Shown here: one piece after another, positions 1 through 8,672 of the stretch | Layout: each line of letters starts with the position of its first letter | How positions within the stretch are numbered: position 1 is the first letter of the stretch | From: DASWZN01 sp036404435 | GTDB lineage: Bacteria > Acidobacteriota > Terriglobia > Bryobacterales > Bryobacteraceae | Length of the DNA stretch: 64,000 nt | Direction: 5' to 3' | Assembly: GCA_036404435.1 (NCBI GenBank) | Contig: DASWZN010000068.1 | Span: 62,001 to 126,000 of the forward strand | The notes under the pieces: model-generated | Databases searched by the model: none | What the model was told of the DNA's origin: nothing | The model's input: only the letters and a program-made list of their open reading frames with translations | Made by a program: the position numbers and the translations under genes

Positions 1-299
1 TCGAGATCGCGCGCTCGCTGGTCATTCAGCCAAGTTTCCTGCTGCTCGACGAGCCCTTTTCGGGAATCGATCCCAAGCAGGTCCTGGAGATTCAGAACAT
101 CGTCTTCGACTTGAAGCGCAACGGCATCGGCGTCCTGGTGACCGATCACAACGTCCGCGAGACGCTGGCCGTGACTGACCGGGCCTACATCATCAACAAC
201 GGCCGGATTTTCCGCGCCGGCAGCCCCGAAGCCCTGGGGACCGACCCCGAAGTGAAGCGCGTGTACCTGGGCGAGTCGTTCAACCTGGGCGCGGGGTAG
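1..299 (+). CDS. lptB: LptB, LPS export ABC transporter ATPase (3' part)
   Basis: This is the C-terminal part of an ABC ATPase whose start lies before the window, read in the frame that begins at base 3. The Walker B stretch LLLDEPFSGIDP is followed by the switch-histidine segment VTDHNVRETL and then DRAYIINNGRI, and the protein ends about 30 residues later. The 'TDHNVRETL' form of the H-loop and the 'DEPF(S/A)GIDP' Walker B are characteristic of LptB, the cytoplasmic ATPase that powers lipopolysaccharide extraction by LptFG. LptB is normally about 240 residues, so roughly 98 are present here. The Walker A motif and any lptA/rpoN neighbours cannot be seen. Confidence 0.88.
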   Translation, partial: EIARSLVIQPSFLLLDEPFSGIDPKQVLEIQNIVFDLKRNGIGVLVTDHNVRETLAVTDRAYIINNGRIFRAGSPEALGTDPEVKRVYLGESFNLGAG

Positions 300-304
300 G
301 GCCG

Positions 305-3300
305 TTACTCGGGCCCCATGGCGGAGCTCACCGCCTCAAGGAGCCGATCCACGTCGAAGGGCTTGTGGATGAACCCGGCGAAGTCTTTACCGACGGTTCT
401 CGCGGCCGCTTCGGTTTCGTCGTAACCGCTGGCGAGCAGGATCGGGACGTTGGGCCGAACGGCGCGCAGAAGGTCGAATGCCTGCTCGCCGCCCATCAAC
501 GGCATGGTCAGGTCGAGGATGATAAGAGAGATGCGCTGGCCCTCCGCCCGCAGCAGATCCACTCCCTCCCGGCTCTTCTCCGCAATCAGCACCTCGAAGC
601 CATTCTTCTCGAGCATGGCACGGGCCGCCTCGCGAACCACGCTCTCCGCGTCGATAACCAGGACGGTTCCGGACGCGCGCACTAACTTCGGTCCGGGCTT
701 GGCTGGCCTGACGACTCGCGCCGGAATCGCAGCCGGAAAAAGAACGTAGAACGATGTCCCATGACCGGGGGTGCTATGGATACGGATCGCTCCGCGATTG
801 GCCTTCACGATTCCGGACACTGCGGCCAGACCCAGCCCGCGGCCGGTGAGCTTCGTGGTGAAAAACGGATCGAATATCCTGGCCTTGGTCTCCTCGTCCA
901 TCCCGCAGCCCGTATCCTTGATTTCGAGCCAGACGTAACTGCCTGGGGTAAGCGCCTCGGAGGTGAAGTTATCCCGGACTTCCCAACCTGTCAGTTCTCG
1001 CCGGCCCGTTCGGATCTCCACGCTGCCCGTGTTGCCTTCGCCGATCGCCTCCGCGCCATTGATCACCAGGTTCATGAGGAGCTGCTGTATCTGCGCGGGA
1101 TCCGCCTCGATGGGCGGCAGATCCGGAGTCAGATCGAGCTTCACGTCCACGTTCTTGGGAATCGACGTGTGGATCAGCACGAGGATCTCGCGAATCAGGT
1201 CGGAGAGGCCGATCTGTTCGGTGAGGAAGCGCCCCTTGCCGGCGTAGGCCAGCAACTGGCGCGTCAGGTCCGCCGCCCGTTCGGACGCCCGAACGATGGA
1301 GCGGAGTTGGACTCGCGCCGGGTCGTCCGCCGGCATGTCGCCGTAGACTAGGCTGGCATTCCCCATAATGCCCGTAAGCAGGTTGTTGAAGTCGTGTGCG
1401 ATGCCTCCGGCCAGCAGCCCCAGACTCTCGAGCTTCTGCGTATGCTGCATCTCGCGCTCGAATTTCCTGCGCTCGGTGAGGTCGCGAACATTGAACTGGA
1501 TCGCCTGCCGGTTCCCCTCGGGGTAGACGGCGCCGATGACCTCGGTCTGAATCGCGCGGCCGTCCTTGGTCTGGAAGCTCATGTCGGAGAACTGGGCGGC
1601 GCCTTGATCGCGTATCTGCTCCAGCGCGGCGCGAACCGCGGGCGTGTCGCGGGTTGGCTCGATCTCGCCGAATTTCCGTCCCACCAGCTCCTGGCGCCGG
1701 TAACCGAGTAGCTGCTCGGTATAGGGGTTGACGTCCAGAACCTCGCCGGTGGCGGCGTCGACAATCATGATTCCGTCGCGCGCGTACTCGAACAGCCGGC
1801 GGTAGCGAGCTTCGGCAGCTCGCTTCCTCTCGGTGACGTCCTCGAAGGCGAGCAGAATGGAGTCCGCACGGGCGCCCTCAATCCGCCGGGCGTTCAGCAG
1901 CAGCGCGCGCGGTCCGACGGCCTGGAACTCGTGCTCGATCTCGACGTCGCGGAGCTGGACTTCTCCGGCCAGCAACCGGTCCAACAGCGCGCGCACCGGC
2001 GGCAAATCCAGTTGCCCGTCTACGATCTCGTACACACCGCGGCCTTCAATGCGCTGGGGACCGCTGCGGAAGAACTCGTAGAACGAGCGGTTGGCGCTGC
2101 GAACCGCGAGGCTTTCATTAAGGACCAGGAGGGGTTCCCGCACGGTGTCGACAATGGCGCTGGCGTAATCGCGGGCGCGCCGCACTTCTTCCATGCCGCG
2201 CTTGAGGTCGGTGACATCGGTCAGCACCAGGACGGCCCCGTCAATACGGTTGTCCGCCGTCCGATAGGGCCGCACGCGCATCAGGTATTGGCGGCCTTCG
2301 GGGTCCTGAACTTCCTGCTCGTGCACTTTCAGAGTGTCGAGCACGTCGGTCAGGATCTCCTCCAGGTTCTCAACGTCGAGGCGCGGATTGATGTCGGAAA
2401 TCGGGCGGCCCACGTCGGCAGGTATGAGGTGAAGCACTTTCTCGGCCGCGGACGTGAAACGCCGGATGCGCAGATCGCGGCCCACCATCACGATGGGAGT
2501 GCTGGTCGAGCTCAGGAGGTTACCCAGGTCGTCATTGAGCTGGCCCAACTGGAAATTGCGGCTCTGCATCTCCGCGTTCATGGTGACCAGTTCCTCATTC
2601 GAGGCCTGGAGCTCTTCCTTGGTCGTTTGCAGCTCTTCATTGCTGCTTTGCAGTTCCTCGTTTGCCGACTGGGCTTCCTCGTTCGTGGAACGCAGCTCCT
2701 CGATGATGGACTGCAAGTACTCGCGGCTGGAAGCCAGTTCGCGCTCGAGGTGCTCGATATGGCGCTCGGGAGTGTCGAGAGGCACCTCCTCGGTCGCCGG
2801 GAGAGGCGTGCCTATCCGCTTCAGCGCGAGCTCGGCCGAGTCGGCCAGATCTTCAAACAGGATGACGGAATGCGGATCGGTCGACGGTATGGAAACGGGG
2901 ATCACGGTGATGCGGACGAAATGAAAAGCCCGGTCCTGGCGAACCTGGATTTCCTCCAGCCGTACGGTCGTCTTGCGCTGGTGCGCCTCGGTGATCGCGG
3001 CGCGCAACGGGATGGCCAGATCGTTGCGGACCGTGTCGAGCAGGTCCAGGTTTGTGGCATCCGCCGGTACGTTTAGATACGGGACGACGTCTCCCCGGAA
3101 CTCGACGATCCGGAGGTCCTTGTCGACCACCAGGCCGCTGGGCCCATACCGGGTGAGAAGCATGTGGTCGACGAAAGATCGAACGCCTCCCGGAGTTACA
3201 CGGACGCTGGGCGGCGGGATGGGCGGCAATGTAGACGCGGGAGTGCCGGTGATACCCATGATCGCCTCCAGCGCCCGTGTGCCGAGACTCGGTTTCCTGG

Positions 3301-4768
3301 AGTAAATCCTATGCCCTACATCCAACGGATCGAAGAGTTCGGAAAGCCGGCCGGTGTTCTCCGAAGATCCTACGAGCAGGGCTCCGGCCGGACGCAAAGC
3401 ATAGGCGAAGGTGTCGATGACCTTCTGCTGCAAAGTGGGAGCGAGGTAGATGAGCAGGTTGCGGCAACTGATCAGATCCATGTGCGAGAGCGGGGGGTCC
3501 ACGCCTAAAACGTGGCGCGAGAAAATACACAAGTCACGCACGCTACGATTGATCTGATAGCCGGCGTCCGTGCGGGTGAAATAGCGCCGCAGCCGGTCCG
3601 GGGAAAGAGCGGAAACGACGCTGTCGTCGTAGATGCCGGCGCGAGCCCTTTCGATCACGCGCTCGCTGGCATCGCTGCCGAACATCTGAACCGATACGGA
3701 AAGGCCCGCGGCTTCCGCGTATTCCAGGAGCGATATGGCAATCGAGTAGATCTCCTCGCCGGTCGAGCAACCGGGGACCCAAACCCGCAGCGGGTCGCTT
3801 TCGGCACGATCCCGGACGATGGAAGGGAGCGCCGTTTCCTTCAAAGCCTCGAACACGGGAGCGTCCCGGAAGAACCCCGTGACCTTGATGAGCAAGTCGT
3901 CGAAGAGGGCGTCGATCTCGCCGGGCTGGCCTTGCAGGATCTCGAAATAGCGCTCCAGCGAGTCCACCTTTTGCACCACCATCCGGCGCGCCAGCCGGCG
4001 GTGGATGGTGGGCTGCTTGTACAGCCGAAAATCGACGCCGGTCCTCTTGCGCAGGATTTCGAGGATCTTGTCTATGGCGGGAAAATCGTCCAGCAGTGGA
4101 TCGAGAGTCGGGCCGGTGAGGGGATGGCGCGCGATGGTCGCCAGCTCCTCTGCGATGCGCTTCGGCGGAAGCACGAAATCGACGAAACCCGCCGCGATCG
4201 CGCTGCGGGGCATGCCATCGAACTTGGCCGTGGCATCCTGCGCGAACGTGATCCCGCCTTCCGCCTTGATGGCTTTCAAGCCCAGGGTTCCGTCGGACGC
4301 GGCCCCGGATAAGACGACGCCGATGGCCCGATTGTGCATGTTCTCGGCCAGGGAGGTGAAGAATGCGTCGATGACCCGGCGTTGATGGGCAGGCTGCTGG
4401 GCCGGACGACTGACGCGCAAGATGCCGCCGGCAATCAGCATGGTCGCGTTGGGTGGCATCACGTAGACGTGATCGGGCTCGACGCGGGCCTCATCCTGCA
4501 CCTGGACTACCGGCATGCGCGTATAGTTCCCGAGCAGGTCGGCGAGAATGCTCTCATGATGTGGATCCAGGTGCTGCACCAGCACGAAGGCCATGCCGGT
4601 GTCGGGCGGCAGATTCCGGAGCAACTCCGAGAGGGCTTCCAATCCGCCGGCAGACGCGCCGACGCCGACGATCAGGCCTGACGATTCGGATTCAAGGGCC
4701 GGCTCACCCTTTTCCTCGGCCTCCTCGGGGTCCTCACGAGGCACAGCAGCGCTGTCTGGCTCAGCCAT
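305..4768 (-). CDS. CheB-CheR-PAS hybrid sensor histidine kinase with C-terminal receiver
   Basis: A 1,487-residue cytoplasmic multidomain signalling protein. In order: CheB methylesterase (~30-215; GASAGG, VQHLDP and SGAASDG carry the Ser/His/Asp set); CheR methyltransferase (~225-480; VWVPGCSTGEE SAM motif); a PAS-like stretch; a Glu/Gln/Asn-rich coiled coil (~675-740, repeated 'SNEELQ' units); three PAS domains (~750-1,110); HisKA with the H-box AHDFNNLL (~1,125); HATPase; and a receiver (~1,365-1,480) with phospho-acceptor Asp in LIILDLTMP. CheB/CheR fusions with this coiled coil are widespread as non-canonical sensors. I start at MAEPDSA (4768) because a longer frame reaches 4885 only through Arg-rich, non-homologous sequence. 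One oddity is that the receiver's acidic pair reads D-A rather than D-D. No partner regulator is adjacent. Confidence 0.9.
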   Translation of the reverse strand: MAEPDSAAVPREDPEEAEEKGEPALESESSGLIVGVGASAGGLEALSELLRNLPPDTGMAFVLVQHLDPHHESILADLLGNYTRMPVVQVQDEARVEPDHVYVMPPNATMLIAGGILRVSRPAQQPAHQRRVIDAFFTSLAENMHNRAIGVVLSGAASDGTLGLKAIKAEGGITFAQDATAKFDGMPRSAIAAGFVDFVLPPKRIAEELATIARHPLTGPTLDPLLDDFPAIDKILEILRKRTGVDFRLYKQPTIHRRLARRMVVQKVDSLERYFEILQGQPGEIDALFDDLLIKVTGFFRDAPVFEALKETALPSIVRDRAESDPLRVWVPGCSTGEEIYSIAISLLEYAEAAGLSVSVQMFGSDASERVIERARAGIYDDSVVSALSPDRLRRYFTRTDAGYQINRSVRDLCIFSRHVLGVDPPLSHMDLISCRNLLIYLAPTLQQKVIDTFAYALRPAGALLVGSSENTGRLSELFDPLDVGHRIYSRKPSLGTRALEAIMGITGTPASTLPPIPPPSVRVTPGGVRSFVDHMLLTRYGPSGLVVDKDLRIVEFRGDVVPYLNVPADATNLDLLDTVRNDLAIPLRAAITEAHQRKTTVRLEEIQVRQDRAFHFVRITVIPVSIPSTDPHSVILFEDLADSAELALKRIGTPLPATEEVPLDTPERHIEHLERELASSREYLQSIIEELRSTNEEAQSANEELQSSNEELQTTKEELQASNEELVTMNAEMQSRNFQLGQLNDDLGNLLSSTSTPIVMVGRDLRIRRFTSAAEKVLHLIPADVGRPISDINPRLDVENLEEILTDVLDTLKVHEQEVQDPEGRQYLMRVRPYRTADNRIDGAVLVLTDVTDLKRGMEEVRRARDYASAIVDTVREPLLVLNESLAVRSANRSFYEFFRSGPQRIEGRGVYEIVDGQLDLPPVRALLDRLLAGEVQLRDVEIEHEFQAVGPRALLLNARRIEGARADSILLAFEDVTERKRAAEARYRRLFEYARDGIMIVDAATGEVLDVNPYTEQLLGYRRQELVGRKFGEIEPTRDTPAVRAALEQIRDQGAAQFSDMSFQTKDGRAIQTEVIGAVYPEGNRQAIQFNVRDLTERRKFEREMQHTQKLESLGLLAGGIAHDFNNLLTGIMGNASLVYGDMPADDPARVQLRSIVRASERAADLTRQLLAYAGKGRFLTEQIGLSDLIREILVLIHTSIPKNVDVKLDLTPDLPPIEADPAQIQQLLMNLVINGAEAIGEGNTGSVEIRTGRRELTGWEVRDNFTSEALTPGSYVWLEIKDTGCGMDEETKARIFDPFFTTKLTGRGLGLAAVSGIVKANRGAIRIHSTPGHGTSFYVLFPAAIPARVVRPAKPGPKLVRASGTVLVIDAESVVREAARAMLEKNGFEVLIAEKSREGVDLLRAEGQRISLIILDLTMPLMGGEQAFDLLRAVRPNVPILLASGYDETEAAARTVGKDFAGFIHKPFDVDRLLEAVSSAMGPE

Positions 4769-4870
4769 AGCCCCGATTCTCCTACCCGAATAGTAGCTCC
4801 GCTGTTCGTGCCGTTCAAGATGGAAACGCCGTCCGCCGTGTGCGCCCCCCCAAGAAAGCGAAGCACTGGG

Positions 4871-4900
4871 GCCACGAATGGACACGAGTGCACACGAATT
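4871..4900. repeat. 10-bp periodic CACGAATG-type triplet repeat
   Basis: Three consecutive 10-base units share the core CACGA(A/G)T at exact 10-base phase, in the 235-base gap between the kinase start and the stop of the next gene. An Arg/Pro hairpin-like GC segment (AAGCCCGATTTCGGGCTC, from about 4907) follows directly. No coding potential is evident in the gap. Short arrays of this kind occur dispersed in some environmental high-GC genomes; whether this one is a member of such a family cannot be judged from one copy. Confidence 0.5.
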
Positions 4901-5003
4901 GGGAGGAAGCCCGATTTCGGGCTCCGGCGGAGAAGCGACAGGTCGCGGTTCGGCATTGAGGCGGCGCCGCGGCGACCGAGCCAGGGAGAGCCCGGCTGCG
5001 CGG

Positions 5004-5453
5004 CTACGCTCGCGCGAGCGCGGCGCTTCGGGAGCCGAGGGTGTAGGCGAAGTGGGCCAGGATGCGGGCGCGCTCGGAGAGCGAGCGGCGCGCGGGCGCG
5101 GTCAAGAACAGATGGCGCGTGAAGCCGCCCCACCACCGCATGAGCTTGAAGTCGGCCATCAGCATCCGCTGCTCGATCGAGAAGGCGCTACCCGGGGCGG
5201 CGGTGTAGCGGAGCAGGCAGGTGAGCACGGTGTAGTCGCGCCGCAACGACTCGTTCAGGATCTTCATGTCGGCCCCGGACCAGCTGGTGTCGAGGCGCGC
5301 CTCCACCTGGAGAAAGTTCAGTTGGTTGGCGGAGGCCACCTGCTCCACGCGCTCGCGCGAAGTCCCGGTTCTGAGGATAGAACGGCAACTGTACCGGAAC
5401 CAGTAGGCACTGAGCACCAGCACGAGACCTGCGATCAGAAGTACGGGAACCAT
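5004..5453 (-). CDS. Small single-pass membrane protein, unknown function
   Basis: A 149-residue protein that I do not recognise. It opens with a strong hydrophobic segment (MVPVLLIAGLVLVLSAYW), giving one N-terminal membrane anchor, followed by a soluble charged domain with several Trp and Leu-rich helices. The start at 5453 is chosen because it places the hydrophobic segment at the N-terminus; the frame remains open to 5561. The C-terminus is Arg/Ala/Ser rich and ends in low-complexity sequence that overlaps a GC-rich palindromic area. It lies on the same strand as the CYTH gene upstream (gap about 120 bases) and the hybrid kinase downstream. Coding character looks real but homology is unproven. 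Confidence 0.6.
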   Translation of the reverse strand: MVPVLLIAGLVLVLSAYWFRYSCRSILRTGTSRERVEQVASANQLNFLQVEARLDTSWSGADMKILNESLRRDYTVLTCLLRYTAAPGSAFSIEQRMLMADFKLMRWWGGFTRHLFLTAPARRSLSERARILAHFAYTLGSRSAALARA

Positions 5454-5573
5454 GAGAGACGAAGCCCTTGCCCCGCGCTCGACGTCCGGCGGCAACGAAC
5501 CGGCCCCGACACAGGCGTCCGGCTCGAAGAAGAGCATAACATCGGTCCAACAAGCCCGCAAGTCATCTCTGGG

Positions 5574-6143
5574 CTAGAAAAGCATGTCCCGCCGCCCGCG
5601 GCCGGCAGATCGATGCAACTCCGCGTAAGTTGCGGTGATGTAGTCGGCTTCACGGAATCCTAGGCGGCGGGCGGTCCGGTCGATCCATTGCGGTGGCCCT
5701 TCGAGCTCCAGGAAAACCCCCACCGGAGTCTCATCGAGCATGGCCCGGCCGGCGCTGGCAGGCTTAAGGACATATTCGGTGCGGTACTTTTCATAGAGGA
5801 ACACCGGCCGGTACCCCAGAGCCTCGAAGACCTCGGCGCAAGCCTCGCTGCCGCCCCGAAGCTCGAACTCGATCTCCTTGCGAATCTTGTGTTTGCCGCG
5901 CTCCGTAGGCCCCTTGAAGGTCACCAGGCTGCGTGCGCCGCTGGTCCGGAGACGGAGTAGCAGCCCGCGGCGGCGCAGCGCCTGTCCGGGCGTGTCAAAA
6001 ATGGTATTCCGCTCGAAAACCCGCCGCCTCGACACCCGAAACCCGGCCTGCCGCAGCCGGCGCCGCCCCTCGTCCACGCCCGTAAGCCTCAGTTTAATCT
6101 CGACTTCCTTCTTCGGCCCGGAGGCGCTTGCGTCGCTTGGCAC
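5574..6143 (-). CDS. CYTH-domain protein (class IV adenylate cyclase / triphosphatase fold)
   Basis: A 189-residue protein with the CYTH signature ExExK near the N-terminus (KKEVEIKLRL). Further triphosphate-tunnel residues follow: an RLRT segment, TFKGP with K, KIRKEIEFEL with alternating Glu, and a late EL-E-GP segment (FLELEGPP). These acidic and basic residues line the triphosphate tunnel in adenylate cyclase class IV (CyaB), thiamine triphosphatase and inorganic triphosphatase. Length is normal for a stand-alone CYTH protein and no CHAD domain is attached. Substrate cannot be decided from sequence. It is divergent from the small gene at 6182, with about 38 bases between their starts. Confidence 0.85.
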   Translation of the reverse strand: MPSDASASGPKKEVEIKLRLTGVDEGRRRLRQAGFRVSRRRVFERNTIFDTPGQALRRRGLLLRLRTSGARSLVTFKGPTERGKHKIRKEIEFELRGGSEACAEVFEALGYRPVFLYEKYRTEYVLKPASAGRAMLDETPVGVFLELEGPPQWIDRTARRLGFREADYITATYAELHRSAGRGRRDMLF

Positions 6144-6181
6144 AATAGGTGCATCATAGCAAGTAGGCCGGGGGTTAACAA

Positions 6182-6340
6182 ATGTTCACGCCATTCGCTT
6201 TGGAAGTCTACCGCAGGTATCTGAACGGCGAAACCGTCGAAGAGCTTTCCGCGGAGCTGGGAATTCCCGCGGAACGCATTGAAGACCGTATTCGCGCCGC
6301 CGAAGCGTACGTGGCGCGCCGGAACCAAGTCGCAGCGTAG
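6182..6340 (+). CDS. 52-residue helix-turn-helix-like small protein
   Basis: A short reading frame starting ATG after a GGGGG purine run (about 6169-6173) at normal spacing, and ending just 33 bases before the isocitrate dehydrogenase gene. The product has the pattern 'YRRYLNGETVEELSAELGIPAERIEDRI', which looks like the recognition part of a sigma-type or resolvase-type helix-turn-helix (a T-x-E-E-L-A/S-x-x-L-G-I-P motif). This suggests a small DNA-binding or anti-sigma-like adaptor, but only the motif pattern supports it. Its codon use matches the neighbours and it could be co-transcribed with the dehydrogenase. Confidence 0.65.
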   Translation: MFTPFALEVYRRYLNGETVEELSAELGIPAERIEDRIRAAEAYVARRNQVAA

Positions 6341-6373
6341 TCGGGGTCAGGGGGCGGCGGCTACAATAGGACC

Positions 6374-7390
6374 GTGCCCCATCCAGTGACCCTCATCCCC
6401 GGGGACGGCATCGGTCCCGAGGTCGCTCAAGCTACAGTTCGCGCAGTCGAAGCCACGGGCGTCCGCATCGCCTGGGAATCCGTCGAGCTCACCGCCAAGA
6501 CGGTCGAGGACGCCGCGTTCCAGGTTCCGCAACCGGTCCTCGATTCTCTCGACCGCACCAAGACCGGCCTCAAAGGCCCCACCACCACGCCGGTCGCGGG
6601 CGGGCACGTCAGCCTCAACGTGCAACTGCGCCGGAAGCTCGATCTGTTCGCCAATTTCCGGCCGGTGAAGAGCTTTCCCGGCATCAAGTCGCGCTTCAGC
6701 GACGTGTTCATCGACCTGGTGATCTTCCGCGAGAACACCGAGGACCTGTATTCGGGCCTGGAGCACGAAGTGGTCACGGACGTGGTGACCAGCCTGAAGG
6801 TCATTACCCGCTTCGCCTCCGAGCGGATCGCGCGCTATGCGTTCGGCTGGGCGCGGCGCAATGGCCGGCACACGGTGGCCGCGGTCCACAAGGCGAACAT
6901 CATGAAGCTCGGCGACGGCCTCTTCCTGCGCTGCTGCCGCGAAACGGCCAAGGATTTCCCGGACATCAAGTACAAAGAGCTGATCGTGGATAACGCCGCG
7001 ATGCAGTTGGTCATCCGGCCCGAGACCTTCGACGTTCTGGTAATGCCGAACCTTTATGGCGACATCATCTCGGACCTGGCGGCGGGGCTGGTGGGCGGGC
7101 TGGGGATCGTTCCGGGCGCGAACCTGGGCACGCACCACGCAGTCTTCGAGGCCGTGCACGGCAGCGCGCCGGACATCGCGGGGAAGGACCTGGCCAATCC
7201 GACGGCGCTGATGCAATCGGCGGCGCTGATGCTGGGCCACCTCGGCGAGCCGGACGCGGCCAAGCGCTTGCAGGGCGCCATCGAGTGGGTGTACGCGGAA
7301 GGCCGGCATCTCACGCCGGACGTGGGGGGCACAGGTACGACCACGGCGTTCACGGACGCGGTGGTGAGAAGGCTGGAGGCGGGGACGTAG
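6374..7390 (+). CDS. NAD-type isocitrate/isopropylmalate dehydrogenase family enzyme
   Basis: A 338-residue beta-decarboxylating dehydrogenase. It shows LIPGDGIGPEV at the N-terminus, the FRENTEDLYSGLEHEV substrate segment, the KANIMK loop, and the metal-site segment VMPNLYGDIISDLAAGLVGGLGIVPGAN. The 'RENTEDLYSGLEH' form and the short length match the NAD-dependent isocitrate dehydrogenases of many bacteria and eukaryotes better than 3-isopropylmalate dehydrogenase, where an 'RELTGGIYFG' form is usual. It would convert isocitrate to 2-oxoglutarate in the citric acid cycle. The start is ATG 6374, shortly after the small gene. It is convergent with the next gene. Confidence 0.88.
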   Translation: MPHPVTLIPGDGIGPEVAQATVRAVEATGVRIAWESVELTAKTVEDAAFQVPQPVLDSLDRTKTGLKGPTTTPVAGGHVSLNVQLRRKLDLFANFRPVKSFPGIKSRFSDVFIDLVIFRENTEDLYSGLEHEVVTDVVTSLKVITRFASERIARYAFGWARRNGRHTVAAVHKANIMKLGDGLFLRCCRETAKDFPDIKYKELIVDNAAMQLVIRPETFDVLVMPNLYGDIISDLAAGLVGGLGIVPGANLGTHHAVFEAVHGSAPDIAGKDLANPTALMQSAALMLGHLGEPDAAKRLQGAIEWVYAEGRHLTPDVGGTGTTTAFTDAVVRRLEAGT

Positions 7391-7400
7391 GCGAAAGCCA

Positions 7401-7835
7401 TCAGCCATCACAACGTGAGCAAGAATCGTTCTTGCGAGTATTCTCCACGGCCGTCAGGAACTCCGCGGGAGGCAGGTATGAGTGCTCACTGATGTAGTGG
7501 TGTATGAGGCTCGGACGAGCATATACCCTCTTGCCCGCTCCCTTCACCCGAATCTCGGCGCTCCCCCATCTTTCCCTGACTGTGGCCTCCAACCCGGGCG
7601 AAGGCCACGAATCCCGACTTTCCGCCGGGCAGAAGTGACAATAGTGCCAGCCCCGTGTTTGACGACATCTTTCGAACCGACACATTTCCTTTATGCGCTC
7701 GCACGTCTCGATCGCAACAGGTCCCTTCTCGAAGGGGTGTGCGCGGTCGAGCCACCCGATATTAACGACCTCACTATCCCCGTCGGGGTCGCCACCCAGG
7801 TACGTGTAAGGGCTTAAATCTGGAAAGTGCGACAC
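7401..7835 (-). CDS. DUF7919-like protein
   Basis: A 144-residue protein beginning MSHFPDLSPYTY, followed by VVNIGWLDRAHPFEKG. This opening resembles a small family of unknown function (DUF7919) found in scattered bacteria, where the N-terminal 'F-x-D-L-S-P-Y-x-Y' and 'N-V-G-W-L' motifs are conserved. It contains several cysteines (CERIKEMC, CRQTRGWHYCHFC), which could form a metal site; the C-terminus also ends with two cysteines. Its base composition is visibly lower in GC than its neighbours, a possible sign of horizontal acquisition. It lies 15 bases after the ABC ATPase stop, on the same strand. Confidence 0.65.
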   Translation of the reverse strand: MSHFPDLSPYTYLGGDPDGDSEVVNIGWLDRAHPFEKGPVAIETCERIKEMCRFERCRQTRGWHYCHFCPAESRDSWPSPGLEATVRERWGSAEIRVKGAGKRVYARPSLIHHYISEHSYLPPAEFLTAVENTRKNDSCSRCDG

Positions 7836-7850
7836 ATGCCTCGGGCTTAA

Positions 7851-8567
7851 CTAGTCCCCCGCCTGCTGCCCTTCCGCGCTCTCCTCGACCACGCGGCCGT
7901 CGAAGAGGTGGATGCTGCGGTCGGAGTAGGCGGCGTAGCGCGGGTCGTGGGTCACCATGCAGATGGTCGCGCCGCCGCGGTGCAGCTCGCGCATCAGGGA
8001 CATGACCGCCTCGCCGTTCTTGGAATCCAGGTTGCCGGTGGGCTCGTCGGCCAGCAGGATCAACGGATCGCCCACCAGCGCGCGGGCGACGGCCACGCGC
8101 TGCTGCTGGCCGCCCGAAAGCTGCGCCGGGTAGTGTTTCATGCGGTGGGACATCTCGACGCGGTCGAGCGCCTTCTGCACGCGCTCCTTGCGCTCGCTCG
8201 AAGGCATCCCGCGGTAGGTCAGCGGCAGCTCGACGTTCTCGTAAACCGTGAGGTCGCCGATCAGGTTGAAGGCCTGGAAGACGAAGCCGATCTCGCGGTT
8301 GCGGATGCGCGCCCGCTGGGACGGCTTCAGGTTCTCCACCGGCTCTCCGTTCAGGATGTACTTGCCGTCGGTGGGCGAATCGAGCAGCCCCAGAATGGAA
8401 AGCAGCGTCGATTTGCCGCAGCCGGAAGGGCCCGCTATCGAGAAGTACTCGCCCTTCTTGATCTCCAGGTGCACGCCCGCCAGCGCATGCGTCTCCATCT
8501 CGTCGGTCAGGAACACCTTGGTCACGCCTTCCAGGCGGATGAGCGTGTTGTTGTCTTCTGAGCTCAT
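7851..8567 (-). CDS. MacB/LolD-type ABC transporter ATP-binding protein
   Basis: A 238-residue ATPase with every motif intact: Walker A GPSGCGKST, Q-loop FQAFNLIGDLTVYENVELPL, signature LSGGQQQR, Walker B LILLADEPTGNLD and switch His in CMVTHDPRYA. The 'E-N-V-E-L-P-L' and 'A-D-E-P-T-G-N-L-D' wording is that of the MacB/LolD/FtsE subfamily, which works with FtsX-like permeases in macrolide, lipoprotein or peptide export. It lies downstream of the HlyD-type adaptor on the same strand, as in macA-macB type operons. The FtsX-like permease is absent, so it would have to be supplied elsewhere. Confidence 0.92.
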   Translation of the reverse strand: MSSEDNNTLIRLEGVTKVFLTDEMETHALAGVHLEIKKGEYFSIAGPSGCGKSTLLSILGLLDSPTDGKYILNGEPVENLKPSQRARIRNREIGFVFQAFNLIGDLTVYENVELPLTYRGMPSSERKERVQKALDRVEMSHRMKHYPAQLSGGQQQRVAVARALVGDPLILLADEPTGNLDSKNGEAVMSLMRELHRGGATICMVTHDPRYAAYSDRSIHLFDGRVVEESAEGQQAGD

Positions 8568-8622
8568 AGAGCACTCCTCGCTAACCTAGTCTAAAAGACG
8601 CCCCTCGCTCGCGCTCGGGGTT

Positions 8623-8666
8623 GCGGGTCTGGAGACCCGCCTGCAGGCGTGGACGCCTGCCCCACG
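8623..8666. repeat. Double REP-like palindrome after the adaptor gene
   Basis: Two perfect palindromes in a row, GCGGGTCTGGAGACCCGC and GCAGGCGTGGACGCCTGC, end in CCCACG 6 bases beyond the stop codon of the minus-strand adaptor gene. An almost identical copy stands at 55723-55765. Shorter single-palindrome relatives are at 35738-35760 and 40609-40630, in the same orientation relative to the gene just upstream in transcription. Confidence 0.85.
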
Positions 8667-8672
8667 CCATGG

